Part shown: in pieces, positions 31,860 through 41,107 of the stretch
Layout: each line of letters begins with the position of its first letter
Numbering within the stretch: position 1 is the first letter of the stretch
Source of the DNA: Thiocapsa roseilacustris
GTDB taxonomy: Bacteria; Pseudomonadota; Gammaproteobacteria; Chromatiales; Chromatiaceae
NCBI RefSeq assembly: GCF_041903755.1
Contig: NZ_JBBWVE010000012.1
Location: 104,527 to 168,526, forward strand
Direction of reading: 5' to 3'
Length of the DNA: 64,000 bases
Position numbers and translations under genes: made by a program
The notes under the pieces: generated by a model
Databases searched by the model: none
What the model was told of the DNA's origin: nothing
Seen by the model: only the letters and a program-made list of their open reading frames with translations

Positions 31860-33611
31860 AACGCCGTATTCTTCGATCTTGAGCGATATCGTGGAGCAAA
31901 GCGCACGCAATCGGATCAACGACAAGAGTTTTTCGTTCGAAGTATTCTTACCGACTCGCCTTTTTCTCGATTTGATGTGGCTAGACGTGATTTCTTAGAA
32001 ATTGAGGGCGCCCCCTTAGCGTTCCGCAGAATCGGCCTCGTAGCCCACCTATTTCGCGAACACCCGGCCCTTGATCCGTCCGAAGGCACGGTGAAGCAAG
32101 GGCTTGCGACATCAGAGGACAGCCGCCGGTTGCGTATGTTTTGGGAGATTCCTGCGCCAAGTTCTAACCAAGAACGCAGGTGGGTTCCTTTCGCAAAAGG
32201 CGGAGAGTTCAGTCGCTTCTACTTCGACCACTACTTGATAATTAAATGGGCCAACAATGGCCAGGAGTTGAAAAGCCGAATAAAAGAAAAAGAAGGATCG
32301 GAAACCAAGCGAATTTATAGCCAAGATTGGTATTTCAAGCAAGGCTTGACATGGCCGCGGCGCACCGCTAAGGGATTGAATATGCGCAGGCTCCCTTCGG
32401 GTTCGATATTCGCCGACAAGGGACCTGCTCTATTCGTACATGATCAGGCAAACGAAAACTACCTACTTGGCGTCACGAACTCCACGCTTTTTGAGTATAT
32501 TTTCCGATGTAAGACTTCCTTTTCCTGGGAGGTTGGCATAATGAAATCGATGCCCATGCCACAAGCCTCCGCCGCGACAAGATCCTGCATCGCAGAATTT
32601 GCCGACTCAATATTCGGACTCAAACTTCAATGGGATAGAGGAAACGAGATATCTACCCGTTTCATCGCGCCTTGGCTAAGTGAACCGCTTAAAGACAAGT
32701 CCTTACAAGGAAGCCTTGATGCCCTAAAAGCACAAGAAACCGAGGCGCAGCGCAACCTTGAAAACGTTTATTCCCAATTGGAGACGAGAGTTTACCGGCT
32801 TTATGCGATCCCGGACTCAACCCGCACCATAATCGAAGAGACCCTCAGCGAGCGCCCGCCCGAGATTCTCTGGCCACAAATGGAAGGCAAGACTTCGGAT
32901 CAGAAGCGCATGGAGCACGTCTGGCGGCTGCTCTCCTATGCCGTCAAGCGCGTCGTCGAAGCCGACGCGGACGGCATCGTGCCGCTCATCGCCATCAGCG
33001 GCGAGACAGCGCTGGTGGACCGGGTGCGCGATGAGCTGGCAGCGCTGTTCCCGGACCAGGACGCTTACCAACTGGAGGTGGACATCGGCAACGAGCTGCG
33101 GCGCAAGGTAAAGGGCTACCGCAGCGTCGACGGCATCGACGAATGGCTGCGGGACTGCTACTTCGACTACCACGTATCGCTGTACAAAAAGCGCCCGATC
33201 TTCTGGCACATCGCGAGCCGCCCCGGCCGCGGCGACTGCGCCTTCGGCGCACTGGTGCACTATCATCGCTTCGATCAGAACCGGCTCGCGAAGCTGCGCG
33301 GCAGCTATCTGCGCGACGCCATCGCTCTTTTCCGCCGCGAGGCCGGCCTCGCGGATAAGGACGGTCGCATCGAGGACCGCCAAGAGTCGCAGGCGCACCT
33401 CGAAGAGGCCGAGGCCCTCAACGAGCGCCTGCGCTGGGTGCAGGAGGGCATCAACGGCCCGCCAGCCCCCGGCGACTGCCGCATCCGCACCCCCTGGAAG
33501 TCCGACGACGAGCTTCCCGACGGCTGGCAGCCGGACCTGGACGACGGCGTGGCCGTGAACATCCGCCCGCTCCAGACCGCCGGCGTGCTGCGGGTGGAAT
33601 CGGTCCTCTAA
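31701..33611 (+). CDS. Fic-antitoxin-like peptide fused to the C-terminal specificity half of PglX
   Basis: 636 residues from a GTG at 31701, overlapping fic by 11 bases (translational coupling). Residues 1-53 are a small helical module, 'RVDVRAILADADLRRELM' then 'TQAREG' at residues 29-34, matching the class I Fic antitoxin motif (S/T)xxxE(G/N). From about residue 54 ('NAVFFDLERYRG') the sequence is the C-terminal half of PglX: 'LFREHPALDPSEGTVKQGLA', 'IYSQDWYFKQGLTWPRRTAK', a target-recognition region, and the conserved end 'LPDGWQPDLDDGVAVNIRPL'. Together with the 701-residue half upstream, this gives a normal PglX length. Bases about 31790-32870 are markedly AT-rich compared with both sides, suggesting a swapped recognition region. 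Confidence 0.75.
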   Translation: MARKRVDVRAILADADLRRELMVSTIQATQAREGIETTAEQADRAYYVVREAENAVFFDLERYRGAKRTQSDQRQEFFVRSILTDSPFSRFDVARRDFLEIEGAPLAFRRIGLVAHLFREHPALDPSEGTVKQGLATSEDSRRLRMFWEIPAPSSNQERRWVPFAKGGEFSRFYFDHYLIIKWANNGQELKSRIKEKEGSETKRIYSQDWYFKQGLTWPRRTAKGLNMRRLPSGSIFADKGPALFVHDQANENYLLGVTNSTLFEYIFRCKTSFSWEVGIMKSMPMPQASAATRSCIAEFADSIFGLKLQWDRGNEISTRFIAPWLSEPLKDKSLQGSLDALKAQETEAQRNLENVYSQLETRVYRLYAIPDSTRTIIEETLSERPPEILWPQMEGKTSDQKRMEHVWRLLSYAVKRVVEADADGIVPLIAISGETALVDRVRDELAALFPDQDAYQLEVDIGNELRRKVKGYRSVDGIDEWLRDCYFDYHVSLYKKRPIFWHIASRPGRGDCAFGALVHYHRFDQNRLAKLRGSYLRDAIALFRREAGLADKDGRIEDRQESQAHLEEAEALNERLRWVQEGINGPPAPGDCRIRTPWKSDDELPDGWQPDLDDGVAVNIRPLQTAGVLRVESVL

Positions 33612-33633
33612 ACGGTTACGAAGGCTTCACGAC

Positions 33634-34686
33634 ATGGCTGCATCACCGCAGTTCGCGCTCACCCATCTGCACATTCGCGACCTTGGGGGCCTACGTGCGC
33701 TTGATCTGCCACGGGATGGGCTCGGTTGGATGAACGGCTTTCCGCCCGTCAGCATGGTCGCCGGCGCCAATGGGAGCGGCAAGACCACGTTGCTGAACGC
33801 CATCGCCAGTGCCGCAAAGATCCTCGCCGTGACGCTTGATGCCATGCCGCTTGAGATGCTGCCGGCCGAGTGTCGGATAGACTTCCGACTCGGCGCTGGC
33901 ACCGCACGCGCGCTGAACCTGCGCTTCCTCGTCGGCAACGAGGCCTTCTGGCAGGCCCATGCAGCCGAGAATTGCTTCGGCTATGTGCTGATGGATGAGC
34001 GAGATCGCGCGATCGCCAGGACGCTCGGTCCAGACGTGGAGAATCTGCGCAAGACCCTGGGCAAGAAGAAATCGTTCCTGGACAGCGGTTGGCCGCGGCT
34101 GGTCTTCCTGCCGTCGGAAGACCGAGACCTCGTAGTGCCCGATGTCGCGTACAAGGCGCCCGGCAAGTTGGAAGATGAAGCCGGCTTCGTCGTGGTCTGG
34201 CAACGACTCGGTCCAAAGACCTGGCGCGGTTCGACCATGGAATTGCTCTTCTCCGCGCGCTGGGCGGACCTGAACGCCAAGGAGCAAGGTGAGCCGGAAG
34301 CGGCAAGCAACTTCGCTCGATTTGCCCGCGCCTTCTCGGCGCTGACGGGCGGGACCAAATCACTGGACTGGACGCCCGAAGGCGCCCTGGTCGTCCGTCT
34401 CGCCTCCGGCGGCACCCACGGGCTGGAGCGCCTGAGCAGCGGGGAGCGGCAGGCAGTGTTGCTGCTGGCCGAGCTGCGGCGTCTATGGCGTCCCGGCTCA
34501 TTGATCCTGATCGATGAACTGGAGCTGCACCTGCACGATGCCTGGCAGGGCAAGCTGCTCGATATCGTCTGCGATATGCAGGCGGAGTTGGGCGGACAGG
34601 TCATCATCACCACCCAGAGCCACTCGATGTTCGAGATGGCCGACTTGGGCACGCGGGTCTTGCTGGGCCGGGAGGGCCTGCGATGA
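33634..34686 (+). CDS. ariA: PARIS-like ATPase AriA
   Basis: A 350-residue SMC/OLD-like ATPase. Walker A 'VAGANGSGKTTLLNAI' is near residue 45, signature 'LSSGERQAVLLLAELRRL', Walker B 'SLILIDELELHLHDAW' and H-loop 'QVIITTQSHSMFEM'. Its stop overlaps the start of a DUF4435 gene (ATGA). An AAA_15/21 ATPase coupled to a DUF4435 Toprim nuclease is the PARIS arrangement. AriA forms an oligomeric scaffold that holds AriB until a phage anti-restriction protein such as Ocr triggers release. PARIS genes are known inside some BREX loci at this same place, between pglX and pglZ. All core motifs are intact. Confidence 0.75.
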   Translation: MAASPQFALTHLHIRDLGGLRALDLPRDGLGWMNGFPPVSMVAGANGSGKTTLLNAIASAAKILAVTLDAMPLEMLPAECRIDFRLGAGTARALNLRFLVGNEAFWQAHAAENCFGYVLMDERDRAIARTLGPDVENLRKTLGKKKSFLDSGWPRLVFLPSEDRDLVVPDVAYKAPGKLEDEAGFVVVWQRLGPKTWRGSTMELLFSARWADLNAKEQGEPEAASNFARFARAFSALTGGTKSLDWTPEGALVVRLASGGTHGLERLSSGERQAVLLLAELRRLWRPGSLILIDELELHLHDAWQGKLLDIVCDMQAELGGQVIITTQSHSMFEMADLGTRVLLGREGLR

Positions 34687-35516
34687 ACGACAGAGAGCGT
34701 CTCGGTCGTCTTCAAAGCGATCTTCAGCGCGCCACCACCGTGATCTATCTGGAGGGCAAATCCGACCCCGCTGTCTTTTTCGCGACGCTTGGCGTCGCGC
34801 GGCCGAGAAGCGACATCCACCAGGATATCTATGTCGTCGGATTGGGCGGCAAGGCGAGCGGCGGCGCGGAGATCAAGGCTCTGGTGCGCGTGGCAAGCGA
34901 GCACGGCTTGGCCAAAGCCCCCGGAGCCGGCCGCATCTTCGGCATCATCGATGGCGATGGCCGTGGTCTGTCAGCGCTGAACGCGGAATTCCAGGCTCCG
35001 TTTGCCGGACCCTTATTCTCCTGGCCGACCTATTGCATCGAGAATCTGCTGGCACGGGCAGCCTGGCCCGCGACCTGGGGAGGCCAGCCGAACTGGCAGG
35101 ACGTACTGACCGGCTATGTGCCTTACGCGGCATTGAACCGCATCCATCGGTCGATCCAACGGGACCTGGAAACACTTGGATTGCATCGATTCCGAAGCCC
35201 GGAGCAAGGGCGCCCACTAGAAACCATTGAAACGGTCGAAGCTGCATTGGCGCAAGACAAGCACCTCATCGCGAACCGCGATGTCAGCGCCGAGTTCCAG
35301 GCCGCAGTCGCCTCGGTACGAGGCGAGATCGACACCTCGATCGAGCATGGGCATGCCCAGATCAACGGCAAGTGGCTTTGCCGCCATTTCGCACGTGTGC
35401 GGACCGGCAACAGCGAGGAGCAATGCGTAAGCGAATGGGCGGATGCCGTTAGAGCCGCGGGAGGACTGCACGCGGTCCGCGACTGGTGGCAGAGGATCAC
35501 CGGAACTGCGCCATGA
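34683..35516 (+). CDS. ariB: PARIS-like Toprim (DUF4435) effector AriB
   Basis: A 277-residue DUF4435 protein. Toprim-like ligands are visible: 'TTVIYLEGKSDPAVFF' (Glu), 'VVGLGGKASGGAEIKALV' and 'IFGIIDGDGRGLSAL' (DxD). 'SWPTYCIENLLA' is the family's conserved segment after the Toprim core. AriB of PARIS is a nuclease that cuts tRNA when freed from AriA, stopping phage growth. The start overlaps the AriA stop and its own stop overlaps the pglZ start (both ATGA), so the pair is translated as an integral part of the BREX operon. The degree of similarity to the tested AriB proteins cannot be judged here. Confidence 0.7.
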   Translation: MNDRERLGRLQSDLQRATTVIYLEGKSDPAVFFATLGVARPRSDIHQDIYVVGLGGKASGGAEIKALVRVASEHGLAKAPGAGRIFGIIDGDGRGLSALNAEFQAPFAGPLFSWPTYCIENLLARAAWPATWGGQPNWQDVLTGYVPYAALNRIHRSIQRDLETLGLHRFRSPEQGRPLETIETVEAALAQDKHLIANRDVSAEFQAAVASVRGEIDTSIEHGHAQINGKWLCRHFARVRTGNSEEQCVSEWADAVRAAGGLHAVRDWWQRITGTAP

Positions 35517-38137
35517 TCCTGGAAGCGCTGACCACCCAGATCGCCCAGCGCTTCCAGCACGAGAAGCGGGCGCAGGTCTGCCTCTGGTTCGACCCGGAGC
35601 GGGATTTCCTGCGCTTGCTGCCGGCCCTGCAGCGGCATCTGGAGGCCCAGGTGCCGGTACCCTTTCGTCTGCTGGTCTACGACCCCGAGCAATTCCGGGG
35701 GCAGATCTGGCTCAAGCACCAGATTCACCATGCCTTGTCCGGGCTGCCGGAGGCAGAGCGTCGCGCGTGCCGATTCCTGCTCTACCTACCCTTATCGGAG
35801 GACCGTCTGGACGGCCCCGATGAGCGCGGCGAGCACCACCTGGAGTTGTTGACCGAGTACCGGCACGCCGGTGTGGTCTGGCGCCTGGGAGGCAAGCGGC
35901 CGACGCTGTTTCGGTTTCTGCGCGCGGCCGATGTCCCCTTGCCGAGCGATCCGAAGGCCCAGCGCCAACTCTACGAGGGCGGCTTCGATTCTCTGCTGGC
36001 CAAGTATGCGGCGCGCTTTGCCGAGCATTCCGCGGCGCATTGGCAAGTGCCGCTGACGCCGGAGCTGGCGCGGGCTCAGGTGCTCGGCGATCTCGATCAA
36101 CGGCTGATCGACATCGCCGCAGCACCGGAGCTGGCCTGGCGCGAACTCAAAGACCAGGGCCTGCTGCCGGAGCTGGCGAAGGCGGTGAGCGCGCGCTACG
36201 GCTTCCCGGACCAGGCCGGTATGCCCGGCCAGTGGGCCGCAGACCGCGACCGGCCGGAGCAATGGCCTGCACGGGACTGGATCGATGCCCTGGTGGGCAC
36301 GCTGGCGCTCACCGAGACCTTTCTCGGTTACGGCTCGCCGGCGGACTTTCCGTTCGCGGATCGGCTGCCGCCCGCCACCCTGCGCAACCACCACACTGCG
36401 CTGCTGCAACGCTGGCTGCGGGACGCCGAAGGCCGCGGGGCGTGGGACCGCATCGTCGCGACGGTGGAGCGGGACCTGGACCTGTCCAGTTGGGCCGCGG
36501 ACCGCGATGGCCAGGCCTTTGCCTTTCCGCACTTGGTGCGGTTGCGCTGGCAGCGAACACTGAAGGCACTGGAAGCCGCTGCGGCGAAGGCCTCCAGCAC
36601 TGAAACCTTCTTCACAGAACGCCGCAATGCGATCAAGCGCGAGGCGGAATTCAGCCGCGCCAGCGATTCGCCGGTGGGCGCCTGGAGCCTATTGCTGCGA
36701 CTCGCGGACCTGCTGGATGCCTGCAAAGCAGGGCAGGCGCAGGTCCGCCAACATGGCCAAGGCCCGGGCGTCCGAGACATGGTGGAACTCTATGTTGCGA
36801 ACGCCGGCCGGATCGAACAGGCACACATGGCCGTGCGGCGCGAGGCTGATGAGCTTGGACTGCCCATGATCAGCGCCATCGCTGACCGCCATTACGCGGA
36901 CTACGCCCTCGCGCTGAACGGATGCTTTTTCGAGCGCTTCGCACAGCAGGCAACCGCAGGGATCGATGGGCTGCCGGATGCCGGCGAGAAACTGGCGAGT
37001 GGTCTTTGGGGCGCGAAGGGTCGGCGGGCCGTCATCATCGTCGATGCACTGCGCTACGACTGCGCGCTCGCGCTGGGGGATGCCCTACCCGGCTTGGAGG
37101 TGTGTATCGAGCCGATGCGCGCGGAGCTCCCGACCGTCACGGCCATGGGCATGACCGCCTTGCTGCCGCTGGGTTCTGCAACGCTGTCGCTGAGCACCAG
37201 CGGCAACACCCTGCGCCCACTGGTCGACGGACAGGATTGCTCTGCCCGCGCCAAGCGCTTGGCCTTGCTCTCGGCGTTTGGTGCCGACTGCCGTGACATC
37301 GACGACGTCGAAGCGCTACCCGATGCGGACGGCCTCGGCGAGCTGCTGGTGGTGTTTGGCCACGATGAGATCGACGACATCGGCCACGGCCAGGGCAGCA
37401 CCCTCATCCGCCACCTGCATCTGGAGGTGCAGCGGCTCGCGCGCCTGGTCCGTCAGCTGCACCGCTTTGGCTATCCGGACGTGCACGTGGTCACGGACCA
37501 TGGCTTCGTGCTGTTGGACGAGAACCGCTTGCCGGAGCAAGTGCCCTGCGACAAGGACTGGTGCCACGTACTGAAGGAACGCTACGCAGTGGTCCCCGCC
37601 CATGCGGACCTGCCGCTGACCAGCTTCCCGACCCGCTGGGACGCCGAAGTACGCATCGCGGTGCCGCCTGGATTGTCCTTCTTCAAGCTGGAGAAGTCTT
37701 TCTCGCACGGCGGCGCGGCATTGCAGGAGCTGGTGATTCCGCATCTGAGGTCCAAAGCTGCGACGCCGCAGGAGAAGCGGATCGGTGTCGAGGTTGTCCT
37801 GCCGACCTACGAGCTGATGCGCACAGCGGTCAAGGTGATTCTGCGGCCGACCTTGGAGAAGGGAGGGCAGTCGGGGCAGATGTCGCTCTTCACGCCGAAG
37901 GGTCGGACCCTTGAGCTCGACGTGCGACGATCCGGCGCCGCGAGCGTGCTGGCGACGCCGGCACCAAAACAGGTCCAGCTCGACGCCGCCCAGATTGAGC
38001 AGCCGGTGAACTTGTTCTTCCACTCGGCACAGAGCTTCGCGAAGGGCGAGCTGCTGGAGCTGGACATCCGCGACCTCGATACCGGCGAGCAGTTTCCGCC
38101 TGGCGGCATCAAGCTGACGGTCGGCAGAGACATGTGA
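35513..38137 (+). CDS. pglZ: BREX phosphatase-like protein PglZ
   Basis: An 874-residue protein with an alkaline-phosphatase-superfamily core: 'AVIIVDALRYDCALALGD' near residue 507, 'VVFGHDEIDDIGHG' and 'HVVTDHGFVLLDE', the metal-binding Asp/His pattern of PglZ. The N-terminal region 'QVCLWFDPERDFLRLL' and the long helical middle fit the family. PglZ is essential in all BREX types, although its substrate is unknown. The start ATG at 35513 overlaps the ariB stop. Full length and undamaged. Confidence 0.9.
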   Translation: MILEALTTQIAQRFQHEKRAQVCLWFDPERDFLRLLPALQRHLEAQVPVPFRLLVYDPEQFRGQIWLKHQIHHALSGLPEAERRACRFLLYLPLSEDRLDGPDERGEHHLELLTEYRHAGVVWRLGGKRPTLFRFLRAADVPLPSDPKAQRQLYEGGFDSLLAKYAARFAEHSAAHWQVPLTPELARAQVLGDLDQRLIDIAAAPELAWRELKDQGLLPELAKAVSARYGFPDQAGMPGQWAADRDRPEQWPARDWIDALVGTLALTETFLGYGSPADFPFADRLPPATLRNHHTALLQRWLRDAEGRGAWDRIVATVERDLDLSSWAADRDGQAFAFPHLVRLRWQRTLKALEAAAAKASSTETFFTERRNAIKREAEFSRASDSPVGAWSLLLRLADLLDACKAGQAQVRQHGQGPGVRDMVELYVANAGRIEQAHMAVRREADELGLPMISAIADRHYADYALALNGCFFERFAQQATAGIDGLPDAGEKLASGLWGAKGRRAVIIVDALRYDCALALGDALPGLEVCIEPMRAELPTVTAMGMTALLPLGSATLSLSTSGNTLRPLVDGQDCSARAKRLALLSAFGADCRDIDDVEALPDADGLGELLVVFGHDEIDDIGHGQGSTLIRHLHLEVQRLARLVRQLHRFGYPDVHVVTDHGFVLLDENRLPEQVPCDKDWCHVLKERYAVVPAHADLPLTSFPTRWDAEVRIAVPPGLSFFKLEKSFSHGGAALQELVIPHLRSKAATPQEKRIGVEVVLPTYELMRTAVKVILRPTLEKGGQSGQMSLFTPKGRTLELDVRRSGAASVLATPAPKQVQLDAAQIEQPVNLFFHSAQSFAKGELLELDIRDLDTGEQFPPGGIKLTVGRDM

Positions 38138-40203
38138 CGAGAACCCAGATGAACGATGGCCCAATCACCCTCGACGATCTTGACCACCTTGCCACCGAGG
38201 CCTTTCCGGGGCTGGTAGTGCGCAAGGATCTGTTGCGCCGGATGCGCTCCTCGTTCGGTGTGCCGGCGTTCGTCATCGAGTTCCTGCTTGGCAAGTACTG
38301 CGCGTCCACCGACGAGGAGACGATCAACGAGGGCCTGGAGTTCGTCCGCGAGACCCTGTCCAGCAAATACGTGAAGCCGGACGAGCGCGAGGCGGTCAAG
38401 TCCGCCATCAAGCAGCAGACGACCTACGATGTCATCGATAAGCTCGACGTCAAGCTGGTGGAGACCCACGACAAATACTGGGGCCGTCTGTCCAGCCTAA
38501 ACCTGGACTATCTGAACGTCGACGACGCCGACGTGCGCGCACACGACCGGCTTCTGCTCGGCGGTATCTGGGCCGAGGTCACGCTGCGCTACGACGACGC
38601 CTTCATCTTCAAGGGCCAGAACCGGCCCTTCTTCGTCGATGCCATCCGGCCGATTCAGCTCTCCAATCGAAACATCGACAGCTTCATCGAGGCTCGGCGC
38701 CGCTTCACGCGAGATCAGTGGCTCGACCTGCTCATGCGCTCCATGGGTTATGAGCCGAATCACCCCTACTACACCCAGCGGCGCAAGCTGCACTACATGC
38801 TGCGGCTGATCCCCTTCGTCGAGAAGAATTTCAACTCCGTCGAGCTGGGTCCGCGCGGGACGGGCAAGAGCTTCGTCTACCAACAGATGAGCCCCTACTG
38901 CCACCTGGTCTCCGGCGGCCAGACCACGACGGCGCAGATGTTCGTGAACTTGTCCACCGGCCAGCGCGGCTTGGTGTGTCTGTGGGACGTGGTCGCATTC
39001 GACGAGGCGGCCGGGATTCGCTTCAGCGACAAGAGCGGCCTCAACATCATGAAGGGCTACATGGAGGACGGCGCCTTCAGCCGCGGGCGCGATATGATCA
39101 ACGCCGAGGGCTCCATCGTGTTCGTCGGCAACATCGACGGCGACATCGAGACCATCGTTCGTACGTCCAACCTGTTCTACCCGATGCCCGACGAGATGGA
39201 TACGGCCTTCTACGACCGCATTCATGCCTACATCCCCGGATGGGAGTTCCAAAAGACCTCTGACGACGCCTATACCAGCCACTTTGGACTGGTGACGGAC
39301 TACCTGGCCGAGGTCTTTCGGCAACTGCGCAAACAGAGCTTCGCGGACTATGCCGATCGGGACTTTGCCTTTGGCAGCCACTTGGGCGGCCGCGACCAGA
39401 AGGCCGTGCGCAAGACAGTCTCGGGGCTGATCAAGCTGCTGCACCCGGACGGCGAGGTCACACGGGAAGAGGCCGAGGAATACCTCGCCTACGCGATGGA
39501 AATGCGCCGACGCGTCAAAGAGCAGCTCAAGAAGATGGGTGGCTTGGAGTACTGGGACACAAGCTTCTCTTATATCGACCGCGAAACCGGCCAGGAGACC
39601 TTCGTCCCGGTACCGGAGTCCGGTGGAGGCGCACTGATCGCGGAGGGTGGTCTACCCGCAGGCAGCGTCTACACCATCGGCACCGACGCCGCTGATCATC
39701 GGCTGGCACTGTTCCTGATCCAATCCCAGATGAATCGAGGCTCCGGACGCATCATCCCGCTCGGCAACCTGTCGGCAAAGATGAAGGAGGCTATCAAGAC
39801 TGCGGACGCCTACCTGAAAGCCAACCTCGGCAACCTTGGCATCAGCCACGACCTGAAGGGCTACGACTTCAGCATCCAGGCCATCAACCTGAATCAGGCA
39901 AAGGAGGGTTCCGAGACCGCGGTTGCCTTCTTCGTCTCCCTCGTCTCCTCAATCCTCGCCCGGCCCGTGCAGGATCAAACCGTCATCCTCGGCGAGATGA
40001 GCGTGCAGGGCATGCTCCTCAAAGCCTCATCCCTACCCGAACGCATGCAGCTCGCAGTTGAAGCCGGCGCCAAACGCATCCTGATCCCCAGCGAGAACAA
40101 GCGCGATGTCGCCGACGTGCCGGACGCCATTTTGACCGCGATCCAATGGCAGTTCTATGACAGCCCCACCAAAGCGGCCATCATGGCCCTTGGGTTGACC
40201 TAG
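38134..40203 (+). CDS. brxL: BREX Lon-like protein BrxL
   Basis: A 689-residue protein. The GTG at 38134 overlaps the pglZ stop (GTGA); an ATG at 38149 is an alternative. Walker A 'LGPRGTGKSFVYQ' is near residue 240, 'VCLWDVVAFDEAAG' is Walker B, and the C-terminal domain resembles the Lon protease fold: 'QAKEGSETAVAFFVSL' with a Ser in the expected position and 'VQGMLLKASSLPERM' with a Lys. BrxL forms hexameric/barrel assemblies on DNA and is needed for phage defence but not methylation in tested type 1 systems. It is the last gene of the operon. Its stop is one base from the stop of the convergent reverse transcriptase gene. Confidence 0.9.
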   Translation: MTRTQMNDGPITLDDLDHLATEAFPGLVVRKDLLRRMRSSFGVPAFVIEFLLGKYCASTDEETINEGLEFVRETLSSKYVKPDEREAVKSAIKQQTTYDVIDKLDVKLVETHDKYWGRLSSLNLDYLNVDDADVRAHDRLLLGGIWAEVTLRYDDAFIFKGQNRPFFVDAIRPIQLSNRNIDSFIEARRRFTRDQWLDLLMRSMGYEPNHPYYTQRRKLHYMLRLIPFVEKNFNSVELGPRGTGKSFVYQQMSPYCHLVSGGQTTTAQMFVNLSTGQRGLVCLWDVVAFDEAAGIRFSDKSGLNIMKGYMEDGAFSRGRDMINAEGSIVFVGNIDGDIETIVRTSNLFYPMPDEMDTAFYDRIHAYIPGWEFQKTSDDAYTSHFGLVTDYLAEVFRQLRKQSFADYADRDFAFGSHLGGRDQKAVRKTVSGLIKLLHPDGEVTREEAEEYLAYAMEMRRRVKEQLKKMGGLEYWDTSFSYIDRETGQETFVPVPESGGGALIAEGGLPAGSVYTIGTDAADHRLALFLIQSQMNRGSGRIIPLGNLSAKMKEAIKTADAYLKANLGNLGISHDLKGYDFSIQAINLNQAKEGSETAVAFFVSLVSSILARPVQDQTVILGEMSVQGMLLKASSLPERMQLAVEAGAKRILIPSENKRDVADVPDAILTAIQWQFYDSPTKAAIMALGLT

Positions 40204-40204
40204 C

Positions 40205-41107
40205 CTACGCAGCGGCTCTTGGTGGTCGAGTTGTCACTTGCTTCGCCTGTGCCTGGTACCCTTGGATCATCCGCTCAAGCAGTTCCCTTTCCTGCGCAGA
40301 GGTGCAAATCGCGATTTCGCCTCTGAGGCGACCTAGCTTCTCGTAGTGCCGATGAGGCAGCTTCGGTCCGTCAGGGCCGAGTATGACACCGGTGACTTCC
40401 CGTGCCCGCCCCTGCTGGAAGCGCTTGGCCTTGTGGTACAGGAGGCCGTTCCTGAAGACGGCTTGCTTGACCTCCCATACCAGCCGCTCCGGCACACGCG
40501 GACCAGAAATCGTGATGTCGTCCATGTACACACTCAGCCGACACTCGTATTCCAGCGCAAGGCTTGCGATCGCTGCCCACATGTCACAGTGAGCATAGAA
40601 CGAGAGGATTGGGCTCGTCGGGCTCCCGGTCGGAAGGTGCCCTTGATAGGTCGAGAGCACTGCGAGAATGCCGGCAACGTCCTTTGAACACTCCATGATG
40701 CGCTGGAAAAACCAAAACACCCGTCGCGACGGCGTTGATGCGAAGTAGGACTTCACGTCGAGGCAGATCAACTCTGCCCCAGTCTCGTGGATTAGGGCGT
40801 TCTTTACGTACGATTTCCCTTTGACCGGACAGTAGAGAAAATCTGGCGGTGTAATTCTGGACAGCAGCGTGGCGACACGCTTCTGAACTCTGGAAAGCTC
40901 CGGTTTCGGTGACTCTATACGTCTCGTTTTACCGCTCTCAGATTGGTTATCCCATTCGTTGTAGCCAGATTCTTGACAATACTTTGCGATTCTCCGAAGG
41001 CCGGCAGCATCAAGCCCGAGCAGCTCTGCTAACCGGCGTTTCGATGCCAAGCGATAGAAGGGCGACTGCGTGTGCGCATAAGACACGACCGGCTTAGCCC
41101 TCGACAT
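40205..41107 (-). CDS. Retron-like reverse transcriptase
   Basis: A 300-residue reverse transcriptase. Catalytic motifs: 'LICLDVKSYFAS' (first Asp), 'LPTGSPTSPILSF', and 'LSVYMDDITISG' (YxDD). Retron hallmarks are 'NALIH' (NAxxH) before the first Asp motif and 'EVTGVILGPDG' (VTG) in the thumb region. The ATG at 41107 is chosen over the one at 41149 because 'GGGACGAG' lies a few bases upstream and the long form would overlap the XRE gene by 56 bases; the chosen start overlaps by 14. Retron RTs prime from a structured RNA (msr-msd) and act with an effector in phage defence. Candidate partners are the two upstream small genes. Confidence 0.8.
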   Translation of the reverse strand: MSRAKPVVSYAHTQSPFYRLASKRRLAELLGLDAAGLRRIAKYCQESGYNEWDNQSESGKTRRIESPKPELSRVQKRVATLLSRITPPDFLYCPVKGKSYVKNALIHETGAELICLDVKSYFASTPSRRVFWFFQRIMECSKDVAGILAVLSTYQGHLPTGSPTSPILSFYAHCDMWAAIASLALEYECRLSVYMDDITISGPRVPERLVWEVKQAVFRNGLLYHKAKRFQQGRAREVTGVILGPDGPKLPHRHYEKLGRLRGEIAICTSAQERELLERMIQGYQAQAKQVTTRPPRAAA

